Positions 44,352 to 53,082 of a stretch of DNA of 64,000 nt are shown here, piece after piece. The notes under the pieces were generated by a model. The model worked only from the letters and a program-made list of their open reading frames with translations, searched no databases and was not told the origin of the DNA. The DNA is taken from contig NZ_JBGCCJ010000001.1 of the NCBI RefSeq assembly GCF_041262565.1, positions 124,001 to 188,000 of the forward strand, given 5' to 3'. The stretch's first letter is position 1; the number at the start of each line of letters is the position of its first letter. This DNA comes from Leifsonia sp. EB41. GTDB lineage: Bacteria; Actinomycetota; Actinomycetes; Actinomycetales; Microbacteriaceae. Made by a program: the position numbers and the translations under genes.

Positions 44352-45056
44352 GTGACCGATCTGACCACGAACCCGCTGCCGGCCGCTGTCTTCTGGGACA
44401 TGGACGGCACCCTCGTCGACACCGAGCCGTACTGGATGGCCTCCGAGCTGGAGCTCGTCGGCTCGTTCGGCGGCGTCTGGACGCACGACGACGGTCTGCT
44501 GCTGGTCGGCCTCGGGCTGTGGAACTCCGCCGAGATCCTGCGTTCGCGCGGTGTGGCGATGGACGCGGACGAGATCGTGCACTGGCTGACCGACCGGGTG
44601 CGGCAGCGCCTCGACGAGCAGGGCGTGCCGTGGCGCCCCGGCGCGCGTGAGTTGCTCCGCTCGCTGCGCGACCAGGGCGTGCCCACGGCGCTGGTGACCA
44701 TGTCGGTCCGGAGCATGGCGGAGCAGATCGTCGCGGCCATCCCGTTCGACGCGTTCGACATCATCGTCAGCGGCGACGAGGTCACCGACCCCAAGCCGCA
44801 CCCGGCGCCGTACCTGCGCGCCGCCGAGCTGCTGGGCGTCGAGCCGCGCGACGCGGTCGCGATCGAGGACTCCCTGGTCGGGCTGTCCTCCGCCGTGGCC
44901 TCCGGCGCCGCGACGATCGGCGTACCGCACATCGTGCCGCTGCCGGAGTCGGACGAGCACACCCTGTGGGACACGCTGGAGGGCCGCACGGCCGAGGACA
45001 TCGCGGCCGTGGCCGCAGGGCGGCGCGCCGCCATCAACGATAAGGACGCACGATGA
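44352..45056 (+). CDS. HAD-superfamily phosphatase
   Basis: A 234-residue hydrolase of the beta-phosphoglucomutase/phosphatase group. Motif I is FWDMDGTLVDTEPYW (Asp16, Asp18), motif II TALVTMSV, motif III around DPKPHPAPYLRAA (Lys) and motif IV AIEDSLVGLSSA. An alpha-helical cap follows motif I. The GTG at 44352 is chosen as the start behind TAGACT. It overlaps trmI by 4 nt (ATGA), so a linked tRNA or nucleotide role is possible but unproven. Confidence 0.88.
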   Translation: MTDLTTNPLPAAVFWDMDGTLVDTEPYWMASELELVGSFGGVWTHDDGLLLVGLGLWNSAEILRSRGVAMDADEIVHWLTDRVRQRLDEQGVPWRPGARELLRSLRDQGVPTALVTMSVRSMAEQIVAAIPFDAFDIIVSGDEVTDPKPHPAPYLRAAELLGVEPRDAVAIEDSLVGLSSAVASGAATIGVPHIVPLPESDEHTLWDTLEGRTAEDIAAVAAGRRAAINDKDAR

Positions 45057-46072
45057 CCGAAGAGCGACGCAGTTCCGGACCGTTCCGGGTGGGCGACCGC
45101 GTCCAGCTGACCGGCCCCAAAGGCCGCATGAACACGATCACGCTGGAGCCCGGCAAGCTCTTCCACAGCCACCGCGGCGTCCTCGCCCACGACGCCATCA
45201 TCGGGCTGCCTGACGGCTCGGTGGTCGTCAACAACGCCGGCGTCGAGCACCTCGCGCTCCGCCCGCTGCTCAACGACTTCGTGATGTCCATGCCCCGCGG
45301 CGCGGCGATCATCTACCCGAAGGACGCCGCGCAGATCATCGCCCTGGCCGATGTCTTCCCCGGCGCGACGGTCGTGGAGGCCGGCGTCGGCTCCGGCGCC
45401 CTGTCGCTCTGGCTGCTGCGCGCGATCGGTCCGCAGGGCCGCCTGCTGTCGTTCGAGCGCCGCGAGGAGTTCGCCGACGTGGCGCGCGCCAACGCCGCGA
45501 CCTTCCTCGGCGGTGATCCGGAGAACTGGACCGTCACCGTCGGCGACCTCCAGGAGGAGCTGACCGCCGCCGTCGAGCCCGCGAGTGTCGACCGCGTCGT
45601 GCTCGACATGCTCGCGCCGTGGGAGACCCTGGACGCGGTCACCGCGGCGCTCAAGCCCGGCGGCGTGGTGCTCTGCTACGTCGCGACCGTCACGCAGCTC
45701 TCGCGCGTGGCCGAGGCGATCCGGGCCACCGGCCACTACACGCACCCGCAGTCGAGCGAGACGATGGTCCGCGGCTGGCACGTGGAGGGCCTCGCCGTGC
45801 GCCCCGACCACCGGATGATCGCCCACACCGGTTTCCTGATCACCGCGCGCCGACTGGCGCCGGACACCGTCCTCCCCGAGCTCAAGCGCCGCCCGTCGAA
45901 GAGCGACTACGACGACGCCGACGTCGAGGCCTGGACACCCGGCGCGCTGGGGGAGCGGCAGTCCAGTCCGAAGAGCCTGCGCAAGCGGATGCGGGAGGCC
46001 TCGGCCAGCGCGACGCTCGCACGCGAGGGAGCCGACGCGCCAGGTGACGAGCGCGACCCGCACGTCGACTAG
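45053..46072 (+). CDS. trmI: tRNA (adenine-N1)-methyltransferase TrmI
   Basis: SAM-dependent enzyme making m1A58 (and m1A57) in the T loop of tRNAs. The 339-residue protein has an N-terminal beta domain (FRVGDRVQLTGPKGRMNTIT) and the Rossmann fold with VVEAGVGSGALSLWLL (SAM binding), VVLDMLAPWETL and HVEGLAVRPDHRM. The charged C-terminal tail is dispensable-looking. Coupled to the HAD gene by a 4-nt overlap. In most actinobacteria the Pup-proteasome genes follow; here an FKBP gene does. Confidence 0.94.
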   Translation: MTEERRSSGPFRVGDRVQLTGPKGRMNTITLEPGKLFHSHRGVLAHDAIIGLPDGSVVVNNAGVEHLALRPLLNDFVMSMPRGAAIIYPKDAAQIIALADVFPGATVVEAGVGSGALSLWLLRAIGPQGRLLSFERREEFADVARANAATFLGGDPENWTVTVGDLQEELTAAVEPASVDRVVLDMLAPWETLDAVTAALKPGGVVLCYVATVTQLSRVAEAIRATGHYTHPQSSETMVRGWHVEGLAVRPDHRMIAHTGFLITARRLAPDTVLPELKRRPSKSDYDDADVEAWTPGALGERQSSPKSLRKRMREASASATLAREGADAPGDERDPHVD

Positions 46073-46119
46073 CATGGTTGAGGTCGTGAGGCGTGTCGCC
46101 TGACGCGACAACCCCCACC

Positions 46120-46147
46120 GCTCGCATCGAAGAATGCTCGCATCGAA
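46120..46147 (+). repeat. Short tandem repeat upstream of FKBP gene
   Basis: GCTCGCATCGAA occurs at 46120-46131 and again at 46136-46147 with a 16-nt period. The second copy runs into the AAAGAGGA ribosome-binding site. A candidate -10 (TAGCAT) is at 46070-46075. Confidence 0.6.
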
Positions 46148-46156
46148 AGAGGACCC

Positions 46157-47077
46157 GTGCGCAGAGCTACCGCACTCGGAAGATCGTCCGTCGCCCTCCT
46201 CGTCGTCGGCATCGCCGCCGCCGCGCTGACCGGATGTTCGTCCAACCCAAACGCCGATTGCGGCTCCGCCCTCAAGAGCGGCCAGGCGTCCGATCTGGTG
46301 ACGGCGACAGGTCCGATCGGCAAGCAGCCGAAGATCAGCTTCCCGACGCCGGTCGACACCACGAGCTCCGAGCGGACGATCATCAGCACGGGATCCGGCC
46401 AGCCGGTGATCAACGGCCAGATGGTCGAGATCCAGTACACGCTGCTCGACGGCCAGACCGGCCAGGTCGGCGAGAAGGGCAGCTACGGCGGCGACACCAC
46501 GCCGATCACGATCGGCAACTCCAACGCCGCGATCAGCAAGGGCCTGCTCTGCGCGCCGGTCGGCTCGCGGGTCGCTGTCGCGATCTCGCCCAAGGACTCC
46601 GGCGGCGCCGGCTCCGGCAACACGACCATCCTGGTCGCCGACATCGTGCACGCCTACCTCCCGGCGGCCAACGGCGCGGTCCGTCCCTCTGTCTCCGGCT
46701 TCCCGACCGTCGTGCTCGCGCCGACCGGCCAGCCTGGCATCACGATCCCGTCCTCCGGCGGCGCCCCCAAGGCCGTCCGCACCGAGACGCTCAAGGAGGG
46801 CGACGGCGAGGAGGTCAAGGCCACCTCGCAGGTCGTCCTCCACTACACGGCGGTCGGCTGGGACCAGAAGAACGTCGTGATGAGCAGCTGGCAGAGCAAG
46901 TCGCCCGACATCGTGTCGATGAGCACCGGCCAGAGCGCGCTCAACCAGGCGCTGCCCCAGGAGGTCCTGAAGCCGCTGATCGGCCAGAAGGTCGGCTCGC
47001 AGCTCGTCATCGAGGCCCCGGCGAACGGCAACGTCCCCGCCGCCGCCTGGGTGGTCGACATCCTCGGAGTCCGCTGA
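46157..47077 (+). CDS. FKBP-type peptidyl-prolyl isomerase lipoprotein
   Basis: A 306-residue exported lipoprotein with lipobox AALTGCSSN (Cys at about 27). Two tandem FKBP-like domains follow: the first with VEIQYTLLDGQTGQVGEKGS and GLLCAPVGSRVAVAI, the second with VVLHYTAVGWDQKNVVMSSW and LIGQKVGSQLVIEAP. Such proteins assist folding outside the membrane. GTG at 46157 follows AGAGGA. In Streptomyces FKBP genes lie between pafA and pafB; here pafB follows but pafA does not precede. Confidence 0.9.
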   Translation: MRRATALGRSSVALLVVGIAAAALTGCSSNPNADCGSALKSGQASDLVTATGPIGKQPKISFPTPVDTTSSERTIISTGSGQPVINGQMVEIQYTLLDGQTGQVGEKGSYGGDTTPITIGNSNAAISKGLLCAPVGSRVAVAISPKDSGGAGSGNTTILVADIVHAYLPAANGAVRPSVSGFPTVVLAPTGQPGITIPSSGGAPKAVRTETLKEGDGEEVKATSQVVLHYTAVGWDQKNVVMSSWQSKSPDIVSMSTGQSALNQALPQEVLKPLIGQKVGSQLVIEAPANGNVPAAAWVVDILGVR

Positions 47078-47085
47078 GTCCCGAC

Positions 47086-47091
47086 TAGGAT
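47086..47091 (+). promoter_or_regulatory. -10 element of pafB, leaderless
   Basis: TAGGAT ends 6 nt before the GTG at 47098. Confidence 0.45.
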
Positions 47092-47097
47092 GGTCGG

Positions 47098-48147
47098 GTG
47101 CCCCGATCCTCGTCTTCGCCCGCGCGCGTCCCGGTCGAGGAGCGTCTCTTCAGCCTCGTGCTGGCGCTGCTCGCGACCGAGAACGGCCTGACGAAGAACG
47201 AGATCCTCTCGACCGTCCAGGGCTATCGCCAGCGCTTCGAGGCGCACGGCGACAACAGCAGCCTGGAGCGCCAGTTCGAGCGCGACAAGGACGACATCCG
47301 CGAGCTCGGCGTGCCGCTGGAGACGGTGGAGTCGCCGGAGGCCGCCGGCAACAACCAGCTGCTGCGCTACCGCATCCCGAAGGGCGCATACGACCTCCCG
47401 TCGGACGTGGTGTTCTCCCCGATGGAGATCACCCTGCTCGGGCTCGCCGCCACCGTGTGGCGCGAGGGCTCGCTGTCGGGGGAGTCGCGCCGCGCGCTGA
47501 TGAAGCTGCGCTCGCTCGGCGTGGAGGCCGACGAGCCGGTCGTCGGCTACGCACCGCGACTGCGGGCCCGCGAGAGCGCGTTCGAGCCGCTGAGCCAGGC
47601 GCTGGAGCGCAACGCGATCGTCCAGTTCCCCTACCTCAAGCCCGGCGAGAGCGCGTCGCGCGTGCGCACGATCGCGCCGCTCGCGCTCGTGCAGCACCAG
47701 GGCCGCTGGCATCTGCAGGGCATCGACCAGGAGGCGGGCGGCTCGCGCACCTTCCTGCTCTCGCGCATGGTCGGGCCGGTCAAGGTCACGAACCGCACGT
47801 TCACGCCGGAGGGCGACGACTTCGCCGAGCGCGCCCTGGAGGACCTGGAGCGCATCTGGGCCGCGAACGTCGCTGAGATCGAGGTGACGGCGGGCACCGA
47901 CGCCGCGACCCGGCTGCGCAAGCGCTACGGCGACGCCGTCCCGGCCGAGCACGAGGGCGCGGCCTTCCGGCTCACCGTGAACTTCTCCGACATCAACATC
48001 CTCGCCGACCAGCTCGCGGCCTTCGGCCCCGAAGTGCTGGTGCTGGCCCCGGAGGAGCTCCGCGGCAAGGTGGTCGAGCGCCTGGTGGCGGTCGCCGAGG
48101 CGCACGAGAGCGCCGTGGACGCAGGGGAGGGGAGCGGCCGTGGCTGA
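47098..48147 (+). CDS. pafB: WYL domain regulator PafB
   Basis: Subunit of the PafBC activator, which turns on the LexA-independent DNA-damage response in mycobacteria. The 349-residue protein has an N-terminal helix-turn-helix (VEERLFSLVLALLATENGLT), a WYL domain (LALVQHQGRWHLQGIDQEAG and SRMVGPVKV) and a WCX C-terminus. It overlaps pafC by 8 nt. GTG at 47098 behind TAGGAT. No pafA, pup or proteasome gene precedes it, consistent with the regulator working independently of pupylation. Confidence 0.92.
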   Translation: MPRSSSSPARVPVEERLFSLVLALLATENGLTKNEILSTVQGYRQRFEAHGDNSSLERQFERDKDDIRELGVPLETVESPEAAGNNQLLRYRIPKGAYDLPSDVVFSPMEITLLGLAATVWREGSLSGESRRALMKLRSLGVEADEPVVGYAPRLRARESAFEPLSQALERNAIVQFPYLKPGESASRVRTIAPLALVQHQGRWHLQGIDQEAGGSRTFLLSRMVGPVKVTNRTFTPEGDDFAERALEDLERIWAANVAEIEVTAGTDAATRLRKRYGDAVPAEHEGAAFRLTVNFSDINILADQLAAFGPEVLVLAPEELRGKVVERLVAVAEAHESAVDAGEGSGRG

Positions 48148-49114
48148 GCGCAGGCGCCCGATGCAGGCGCAGGACAAGCTGGCGTTCCTTCTCGCGCTGG
48201 TCCCGTACCTGATGGACCGCGACCGGGTGACCGTCGCGGAGGCCGCGGAGCACTTCGGCGTGGACGAGGAGAGCATGCGCGACGCCGTGCGGCTCATCGC
48301 CGTCTCCGGCATCCCCGGCGAGACGAACGCGTACCAGCCGGGCGACCTGTTCGACATCTCCTGGGACGACTTCGAGGAGAACGACCGCATCATCCTCACC
48401 CACCAGGTGGCGATCGACGACTCGCCGCGGTTCTCCGCCCGGGAGGCCGCCGCGCTGATCGCCGGCCTCCAGTACCTCACCGCGCTGCCGGAGAACGCCG
48501 ACCGAGACGTGATCGGCTCGCTGATGGCCAAACTGGCCCGCGGCGCGTCTGCGGCGCCCAGCCAGGTCGCGGTCGCGCGCTCCGAGTCGGACGAGGCCCT
48601 CGCGACCATCCGCGAGGCCGTCATCGCCGGCACCCAGCTCGAGTTCGACTACCTCAACTCCCGCGGCGAGCGCGAGCGCCGCCGCGTCGACCCGTTGCGC
48701 GTCGAGTCCGTCGACCAGGACTGGTACCTGCGCGGCTGGGACCACCTGCGCACCGCGATCCGCACCTTCCGCCTCGACCGCATCGACGGCCTGATGACGA
48801 CCGCGGAGCCGATCACCTACCGGCCGGGCGACCTCAAGCTGCCGGAGACGCTCTTCGAGGGCACGCCGGAGGATCAGCTCGTCACCGTCGAGGTGTCCGC
48901 GTCAGCGATCCCCCTCATCGAGGACTACATCCCGGAGGGCGCGCTGCGCGAGGAGCGCGACGGCGTCATCCGCACGAGCGTGCGCGTCGCCCACTTCCAC
49001 GGCCTCAAGCGCCTGGTCGCGGGCCTCGCCGGCGTGCTCACGGTGCTCGACCCTCCCGAGGCCCGCCGGACCGTCGCCGAATGGGCGCGTGCGGGCGCCG
49101 ACCGCTACCGTTAG
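48140..49114 (+). CDS. pafC: WYL domain regulator PafC
   Basis: Partner of PafB. The 324-residue protein has a helix-turn-helix (FLLALVPYLMDRDRVTVAEA), a WYL core (VDPLRVESVDQDWYLRGWDH, LRTAIRTFRLDRIDGL) and a C-terminal WCX domain. Start GTG or ATG choice rests on the 8-nt overlap with pafB and the GGAG upstream. Both proteins are needed for transcriptional activation in mycobacteria. Downstream is the tat-helY block. Confidence 0.92.
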   Translation: MAERRRPMQAQDKLAFLLALVPYLMDRDRVTVAEAAEHFGVDEESMRDAVRLIAVSGIPGETNAYQPGDLFDISWDDFEENDRIILTHQVAIDDSPRFSAREAAALIAGLQYLTALPENADRDVIGSLMAKLARGASAAPSQVAVARSESDEALATIREAVIAGTQLEFDYLNSRGERERRRVDPLRVESVDQDWYLRGWDHLRTAIRTFRLDRIDGLMTTAEPITYRPGDLKLPETLFEGTPEDQLVTVEVSASAIPLIEDYIPEGALREERDGVIRTSVRVAHFHGLKRLVAGLAGVLTVLDPPEARRTVAEWARAGADRYR

Positions 49115-49117
49115 GCT
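49112..49117 (+). promoter_or_regulatory. -10 element of the 49124 gene, leaderless
   Basis: TAGGCT, whose TAG is the pafC stop codon, ends 6 nt before the ATG at 49124. Confidence 0.4.
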
Positions 49118-49123
49118 CCGAGC

Positions 49124-49474
49124 ATGCCGTGGTGGTCGTGGGTCGTCATCTGGGTCGTGCTCGTGCTCGGCCTGCTCGGCATGCTCGCGTTTTTCGCCTG
49201 GTGGCTGTTCCGCAAAGTGATGGCTGCCGGACGCGAGGCGAGCGCGCTGATCGAGAAGGCGGACGTCCTCAGGCAACGCTCGGATGACATGCGGTACACT
49301 GAGTTTCACAGCGCCGTCTTCGCCGATGCCGATCTGCTCCGTGCAGAGCGCGAACAGGCCGTTGCCGACCGCCAGGTCGCACGGCAAGCTCGCAGAGATC
49401 GCCAGGTTAGGCGCGGTAAAATACTCGTGAGGGCGGATCCGTTCCGCTACTCGTACTTGAACAGAAGGACGTAA
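49124..49474 (+). CDS. Small membrane-anchored coiled-coil protein
   Basis: An unrecognised 116-residue protein with one N-terminal helix (WVVIWVVLVLGLLGMLAFFA, residues 6-25). A long charged helical region follows (REASALIEKADVLRQRSDDM and RAEREQAVADRQVARQARRD), probably a coiled coil, ending in a basic tail. It is wedged between pafC and tatA, 3 nt before tatA. Position suggests a link to the Tat pore, but nothing in the sequence shows it. Confidence 0.75.
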   Translation: MPWWSWVVIWVVLVLGLLGMLAFFAWWLFRKVMAAGREASALIEKADVLRQRSDDMRYTEFHSAVFADADLLRAEREQAVADRQVARQARRDRQVRRGKILVRADPFRYSYLNRRT

Positions 49475-49477
49475 ATC

Positions 49478-49762
49478 ATGCTCGGCGGCCTCACCGGATG
49501 GCACTTGCTCATCATTCTCGCGGTCATCCTCCTTCTCTTCGGTGCGCCCAAGCTTCCCGCCCTCGCGAAGAGCATCGGCCAGTCCATGCGCATCTTCAAG
49601 GGTGAGGTCGACGAGATGAAGAAGGACGGCAAGGACGACAGCGCGAACACCGACGCGTCGACCGCCGCTCCCACCACGTCTGCGCCTGCTGCGCCGACCG
49701 CCGCTGCGCCGACGACCACTGCGCCGATCAACGACTCGACCGAGTCCAAGCCGAAGCAGTAG
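49478..49762 (+). CDS. tatA: Sec-independent translocase TatA
   Basis: Pore-forming subunit for export of folded proteins. The 94-residue protein has the N-terminal helix WHLLIILAVILLLFG, the FGAPKLP hinge, the amphipathic helix LAKSIGQSMRIFKGEVDEMK and a low-complexity Ala/Thr/Pro tail. It lies 4 nt before tatC. The twin-arginine signal of the frameshifted gene at 28231-29141 would be a substrate. Confidence 0.95.
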   Translation: MLGGLTGWHLLIILAVILLLFGAPKLPALAKSIGQSMRIFKGEVDEMKKDGKDDSANTDASTAAPTTSAPAAPTAAAPTTTAPINDSTESKPKQ

Positions 49763-49766
49763 CTGC

Positions 49767-50558
49767 GTGGCCTCCACCAAGCGAGGCAAGAACCGCGAAG
49801 GCCGGATGTCGCTGGCCGAGCATTTCGTCGAGCTTCGTAAACGTCTCTTCCGCGCTGCGCTCGGCCTCCTGGTCGGCGCGGTCGCGGGCTGGATCCTCGC
49901 CGGTCCCGTCATGGACGCGCTGCGCGAGCCGATCACGGCGATCGCGAAGCAGCAGGGCCGCGAGGCGCTGCTGAACTACGGCAGTATCACCGGGGCCTTC
50001 GACCTGAAGATGCAGATGGCGATCACCATCGGCATCATCATCTCCAGCCCGGTCTGGCTGTGGCAGATCTGGGCGTTCTTCGTCCCTGCGCTGACGCGCA
50101 AAGAGCTCAAGTACGCGTTCGGCTTCTTCTTCACCGCGGTGCCGCTGTTCATCGCGGGCGGCGTGGCCGGCTGGCTGCTCGTGCCGCACATGGTCAGCCT
50201 CCTGACCAGCTTCGCGCCGGAGCAGGACGCGGCGATCATCGACGCCAAGACCTACATCGACTTCGTGACCAAGCTCGTCCTCGCGGTCGGCGTCGCCTTC
50301 GTGCTGCCGGTGTTCCTGGTGCTGCTCAACTTCGTCGGCGTGCTGAGCGCCACGTCGATCATCGGCTCCTGGCGCTGGGCGATCATCATGATCGCGCTCT
50401 TCACCGCCATCGCGACGCCCGCGGCCGACGTGCTCTCGATGTTCCTGCTGGCCGTTCCGATGGTGCTGCTCTACTTCGGCGCCTACGGCGTCGCCTGGCT
50501 GCACGACCGCCGCGCGGCCAAGGCGGCGATGCGGCTGGAGGCCGAGCTCGCGGCATAG
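49767..50558 (+). CDS. tatC: Sec-independent translocase TatC
   Basis: Receptor for twin-arginine signals. The 263-residue protein has the cytoplasmic N-terminus MSLAEHFVELRKRLFRAALG, six transmembrane helices and conserved FFVPALTRKE-like and GVAFVLPVFLVLLNFVGVLS stretches. GTG at 49767 is used; ATG at 49806 would start directly at the conserved block. Its stop codon TAG forms part of the -10 of helY. Confidence 0.95.
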   Translation: MASTKRGKNREGRMSLAEHFVELRKRLFRAALGLLVGAVAGWILAGPVMDALREPITAIAKQQGREALLNYGSITGAFDLKMQMAITIGIIISSPVWLWQIWAFFVPALTRKELKYAFGFFFTAVPLFIAGGVAGWLLVPHMVSLLTSFAPEQDAAIIDAKTYIDFVTKLVLAVGVAFVLPVFLVLLNFVGVLSATSIIGSWRWAIIMIALFTAIATPAADVLSMFLLAVPMVLLYFGAYGVAWLHDRRAAKAAMRLEAELAA

Positions 50559-50561
50559 GCT
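50556..50561 (+). promoter_or_regulatory. -10 element of helY, leaderless
   Basis: TAGGCT, overlapping the tatC stop codon, ends 6 nt before the GTG at 50568. Confidence 0.45.
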
Positions 50562-50567
50562 GGTCGC

Positions 50568-53006
50568 GTGACCGACCAGCAGCAGCAGCTCTCCCCGGCC
50601 GAACGCTTCGCCGCCTCGCGGCAGCGGGCGCAGCAGCCTCTGCTGGAGACCTTCCGGGCGGGGCTGCGCTTCGACCTGGACCCCTTCCAGCGCGAGGCGT
50701 GCGCCAGCCTGGAGAACGGCAGCAGCGTGCTCGTGGCCGCGCCGACCGGTGCGGGCAAGACCATCGTCGCCGAGTTCGCGGTGTTCCTCGCCATGCGCGA
50801 GGCGAACGCGAAGGTGTTCTACACCACGCCGATGAAGGCGCTGAGCAACCAGAAGTTCCAGGAGTTCGTCGAGGCCTACGGGCCGGAGTCGGTCGGCCTG
50901 CTGACCGGCGACACCAACATCAACTCGCACGCCCGCATCGTGGTGATGACCACCGAGGTACTCCGCAACATGCTGTACGCCGACTCCGACCTCCTCGGTG
51001 ATCTGGCCTACGTGGTGATGGACGAGGTGCACTACCTGGCCGATCGGTTCCGCGGGGCCGTCTGGGAGGAGGTCATCATCCACCTGCCGCAGGCGGTGCG
51101 GATGGTCTCGCTCAGCGCCACGGTCTCCAACGCCGAGGAATTCGGCGACTGGTTGCAGGCGGTGCGCGGCGACACCGACGTGGTGGTCTCCGAGGAGCGT
51201 CCCGTGCCGCTGGAGCAGCACATCCTGATGCGCACCAAGCTGATCGACCTGTTCGACTCGTCCGGCCTGGCGGCGACCAACCGGGTGAATCCGGAGCTCG
51301 TGCAGATGGCGCGCTACGGCGGCCGGGTGCTCTCCAGCCGGCAGACGCGCGACGTCGGGCGCTACCACTCGCGCGGCGGCCGTCCCGACACGTTCCGGAT
51401 GAACCGGGCGGACTTCGTCCGGATGCTGAACGAGCACAACCTCCTGCCCGCGATATTCTTCATCTTCAGCCGTAACGGCTGCGATGCCGCCGTCCGCCAG
51501 ACCCTGCGCGAAGGTGTGCGGCTCACCGAGCAGCGCGAGCGCGACGAGATCCGCGCCATCGTCGAAGAGCGCTGCCGCACCCTGCTGGACGAGGACCTCG
51601 CGGTGCTGGGCTACTGGGAGTGGCTGGAGGGCCTGGAGCGCGGCGTCGCCGCCCACCACGCCGGTATGCTGCCCGCCTTCAAGGAGGTGGTGGAGGAGCT
51701 CTTCCGCCGCAAGCTGGTCAAGGTGGTCTTCGCGACGGAGACGCTCGCGCTGGGCATCAACATGCCTGCCCGCACCGTCGTGCTGGAGAAGCTGGAGAAG
51801 TTCAACGGCGAGGCCCGCGTGCCGATCACCCCGGGGGAGTACACCCAGCTCACGGGCCGCGCCGGGCGCCGCGGCATCGACGTCGAGGGGCACTCCGTCA
51901 TCCAGTGGGAGGACGGCCTCGACCCGCAGTCGGTCGCCTCGCTGGCCTCCCGCCGCAGCTATCCGCTCAACTCGAGCTTCCGGCCCACCTACAACATGGC
52001 CGTCAACCTGATCGACCAGTTCGGGCGGGTGCGCACCCGCGAGATCCTGGAGTCGTCGTTCGCGCAGTTCCAGGCGGACCGCGCGGTGGTCGACCTCGCC
52101 CGCAAGGTGCGCCAGCAGGAGGAGTCCCTCGCCGGCTACGAGAAGGCGATGGAGTGCCACCTCGGCGACTTCCGTGAGTACTCGCGCATCCGCCGTGAGC
52201 TCAGCGACCTGGAGAAGAAGGGTCAGCGCATCGAGAACGCCTCCAAGGCCGACCGCGAGCGGCGCCAGCGCCAGCTCGCCGGGCTGCGGAAGCGGATGCG
52301 GGATCACCCCTGCCACCGCTGCCCGGACCGCGAGCAGCACGCCCGCTGGTCGGAGCGTTGGTGGAAGCTCAAGCGCGACACCGACCGGCTGAGCGCCCAG
52401 ATCCAGTCCCGCACGGGTGCGGTCGCGAAGGTCTTCGACCGCGTCTCCGACGTACTCCTCGAACTCGGCTACCTGACCGCGGAGGACGGCGAGACGGAGC
52501 TGACCGTGCACGGCCGCACTCTCAAGCGCATCTACGGCGAGCGGGACCTGCTCGTCGCCGAGTGCCTGCGCCGCGGCTACTGGAAGGAGCTCGACGCCGC
52601 GGGCCTGGCCGCGATGGCGTGCGCGCTGGTCTTCGAGCCGCGCCGCGACGACGGGCTCGCCCACGACCGCAACCTCCCGCGCGGCGCCTTCCGCCCGGCC
52701 CTGGAGCGCACGACCGATCTCTGGGCCCGACTGGACGACCTGGAGCGCGACAACCGCCTCCCGGGCAGCGAGCCCGTCTCCACGGCGCTGGCGCTGGCGA
52801 TGCACCAGTGGGCGCGCGGGGCGGCGCTGGACGTCGTGCTGCGCGAGGCCGACATGGCCGCGGGCGACTTCGTCCGCTGGACGAAGCAGACGATCGACCT
52901 CCTCGACCAGCTCTCCCTGGTCGCGCAGGGGAACGTCGGTCGCACGGCACGTCAGGCGCTGGAGTCGATCCGCCGCGGCATCGTCGCGTACTCCGCCGTT
53001 GCGTGA
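50568..53006 (+). CDS. helY: Ski2-like DEAD/DEAH-box RNA helicase HelY
   Basis: RNA helicase of the Ski2/Mtr4 family found across actinobacteria next to tatC. The 812-residue protein has Walker A VAAPTGAGKT, box II VVMDEVHYL, SLSATVSNAEEFGDWL, and the helicase C motifs GINMPARTVVLEKLEKF and TGRAGRRGIDVEGHSV. A DSHCT-type C-terminal domain closes it (GRTARQALESIRRGIV). A small Cys cluster (CHRCPDREQH) lies near residue 580. The function is probably RNA turnover or ribosome-related processing. Confidence 0.93.
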   Translation: MTDQQQQLSPAERFAASRQRAQQPLLETFRAGLRFDLDPFQREACASLENGSSVLVAAPTGAGKTIVAEFAVFLAMREANAKVFYTTPMKALSNQKFQEFVEAYGPESVGLLTGDTNINSHARIVVMTTEVLRNMLYADSDLLGDLAYVVMDEVHYLADRFRGAVWEEVIIHLPQAVRMVSLSATVSNAEEFGDWLQAVRGDTDVVVSEERPVPLEQHILMRTKLIDLFDSSGLAATNRVNPELVQMARYGGRVLSSRQTRDVGRYHSRGGRPDTFRMNRADFVRMLNEHNLLPAIFFIFSRNGCDAAVRQTLREGVRLTEQRERDEIRAIVEERCRTLLDEDLAVLGYWEWLEGLERGVAAHHAGMLPAFKEVVEELFRRKLVKVVFATETLALGINMPARTVVLEKLEKFNGEARVPITPGEYTQLTGRAGRRGIDVEGHSVIQWEDGLDPQSVASLASRRSYPLNSSFRPTYNMAVNLIDQFGRVRTREILESSFAQFQADRAVVDLARKVRQQEESLAGYEKAMECHLGDFREYSRIRRELSDLEKKGQRIENASKADRERRQRQLAGLRKRMRDHPCHRCPDREQHARWSERWWKLKRDTDRLSAQIQSRTGAVAKVFDRVSDVLLELGYLTAEDGETELTVHGRTLKRIYGERDLLVAECLRRGYWKELDAAGLAAMACALVFEPRRDDGLAHDRNLPRGAFRPALERTTDLWARLDDLERDNRLPGSEPVSTALALAMHQWARGAALDVVLREADMAAGDFVRWTKQTIDLLDQLSLVAQGNVGRTARQALESIRRGIVAYSAVA

Positions 53007-53068
53007 GGGAGACCCGTTGCCTGAGAACGCAGGTCCCGTGGCTGTGCGGGACGCAGAGCGGGATGCTT

Positions 53069-53074
53069 TAAGCT
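53069..53074 (+). promoter_or_regulatory. -10 element of lnt, leaderless
   Basis: TAAGCT ends 8 nt before the GTG at 53083. Confidence 0.4.
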
Positions 53075-53082
53075 CTCCCTTC

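Noticed and set aside
49728-52805. Very long open frame on the minus strand opposite tatC and helY
   Set aside because: High GC keeps antisense frames open. The translation is compositionally biased (Arg, Ala, Val, Asp, His rich), has no recognisable motif, and the plus strand encodes TatC and HelY with intact motifs.
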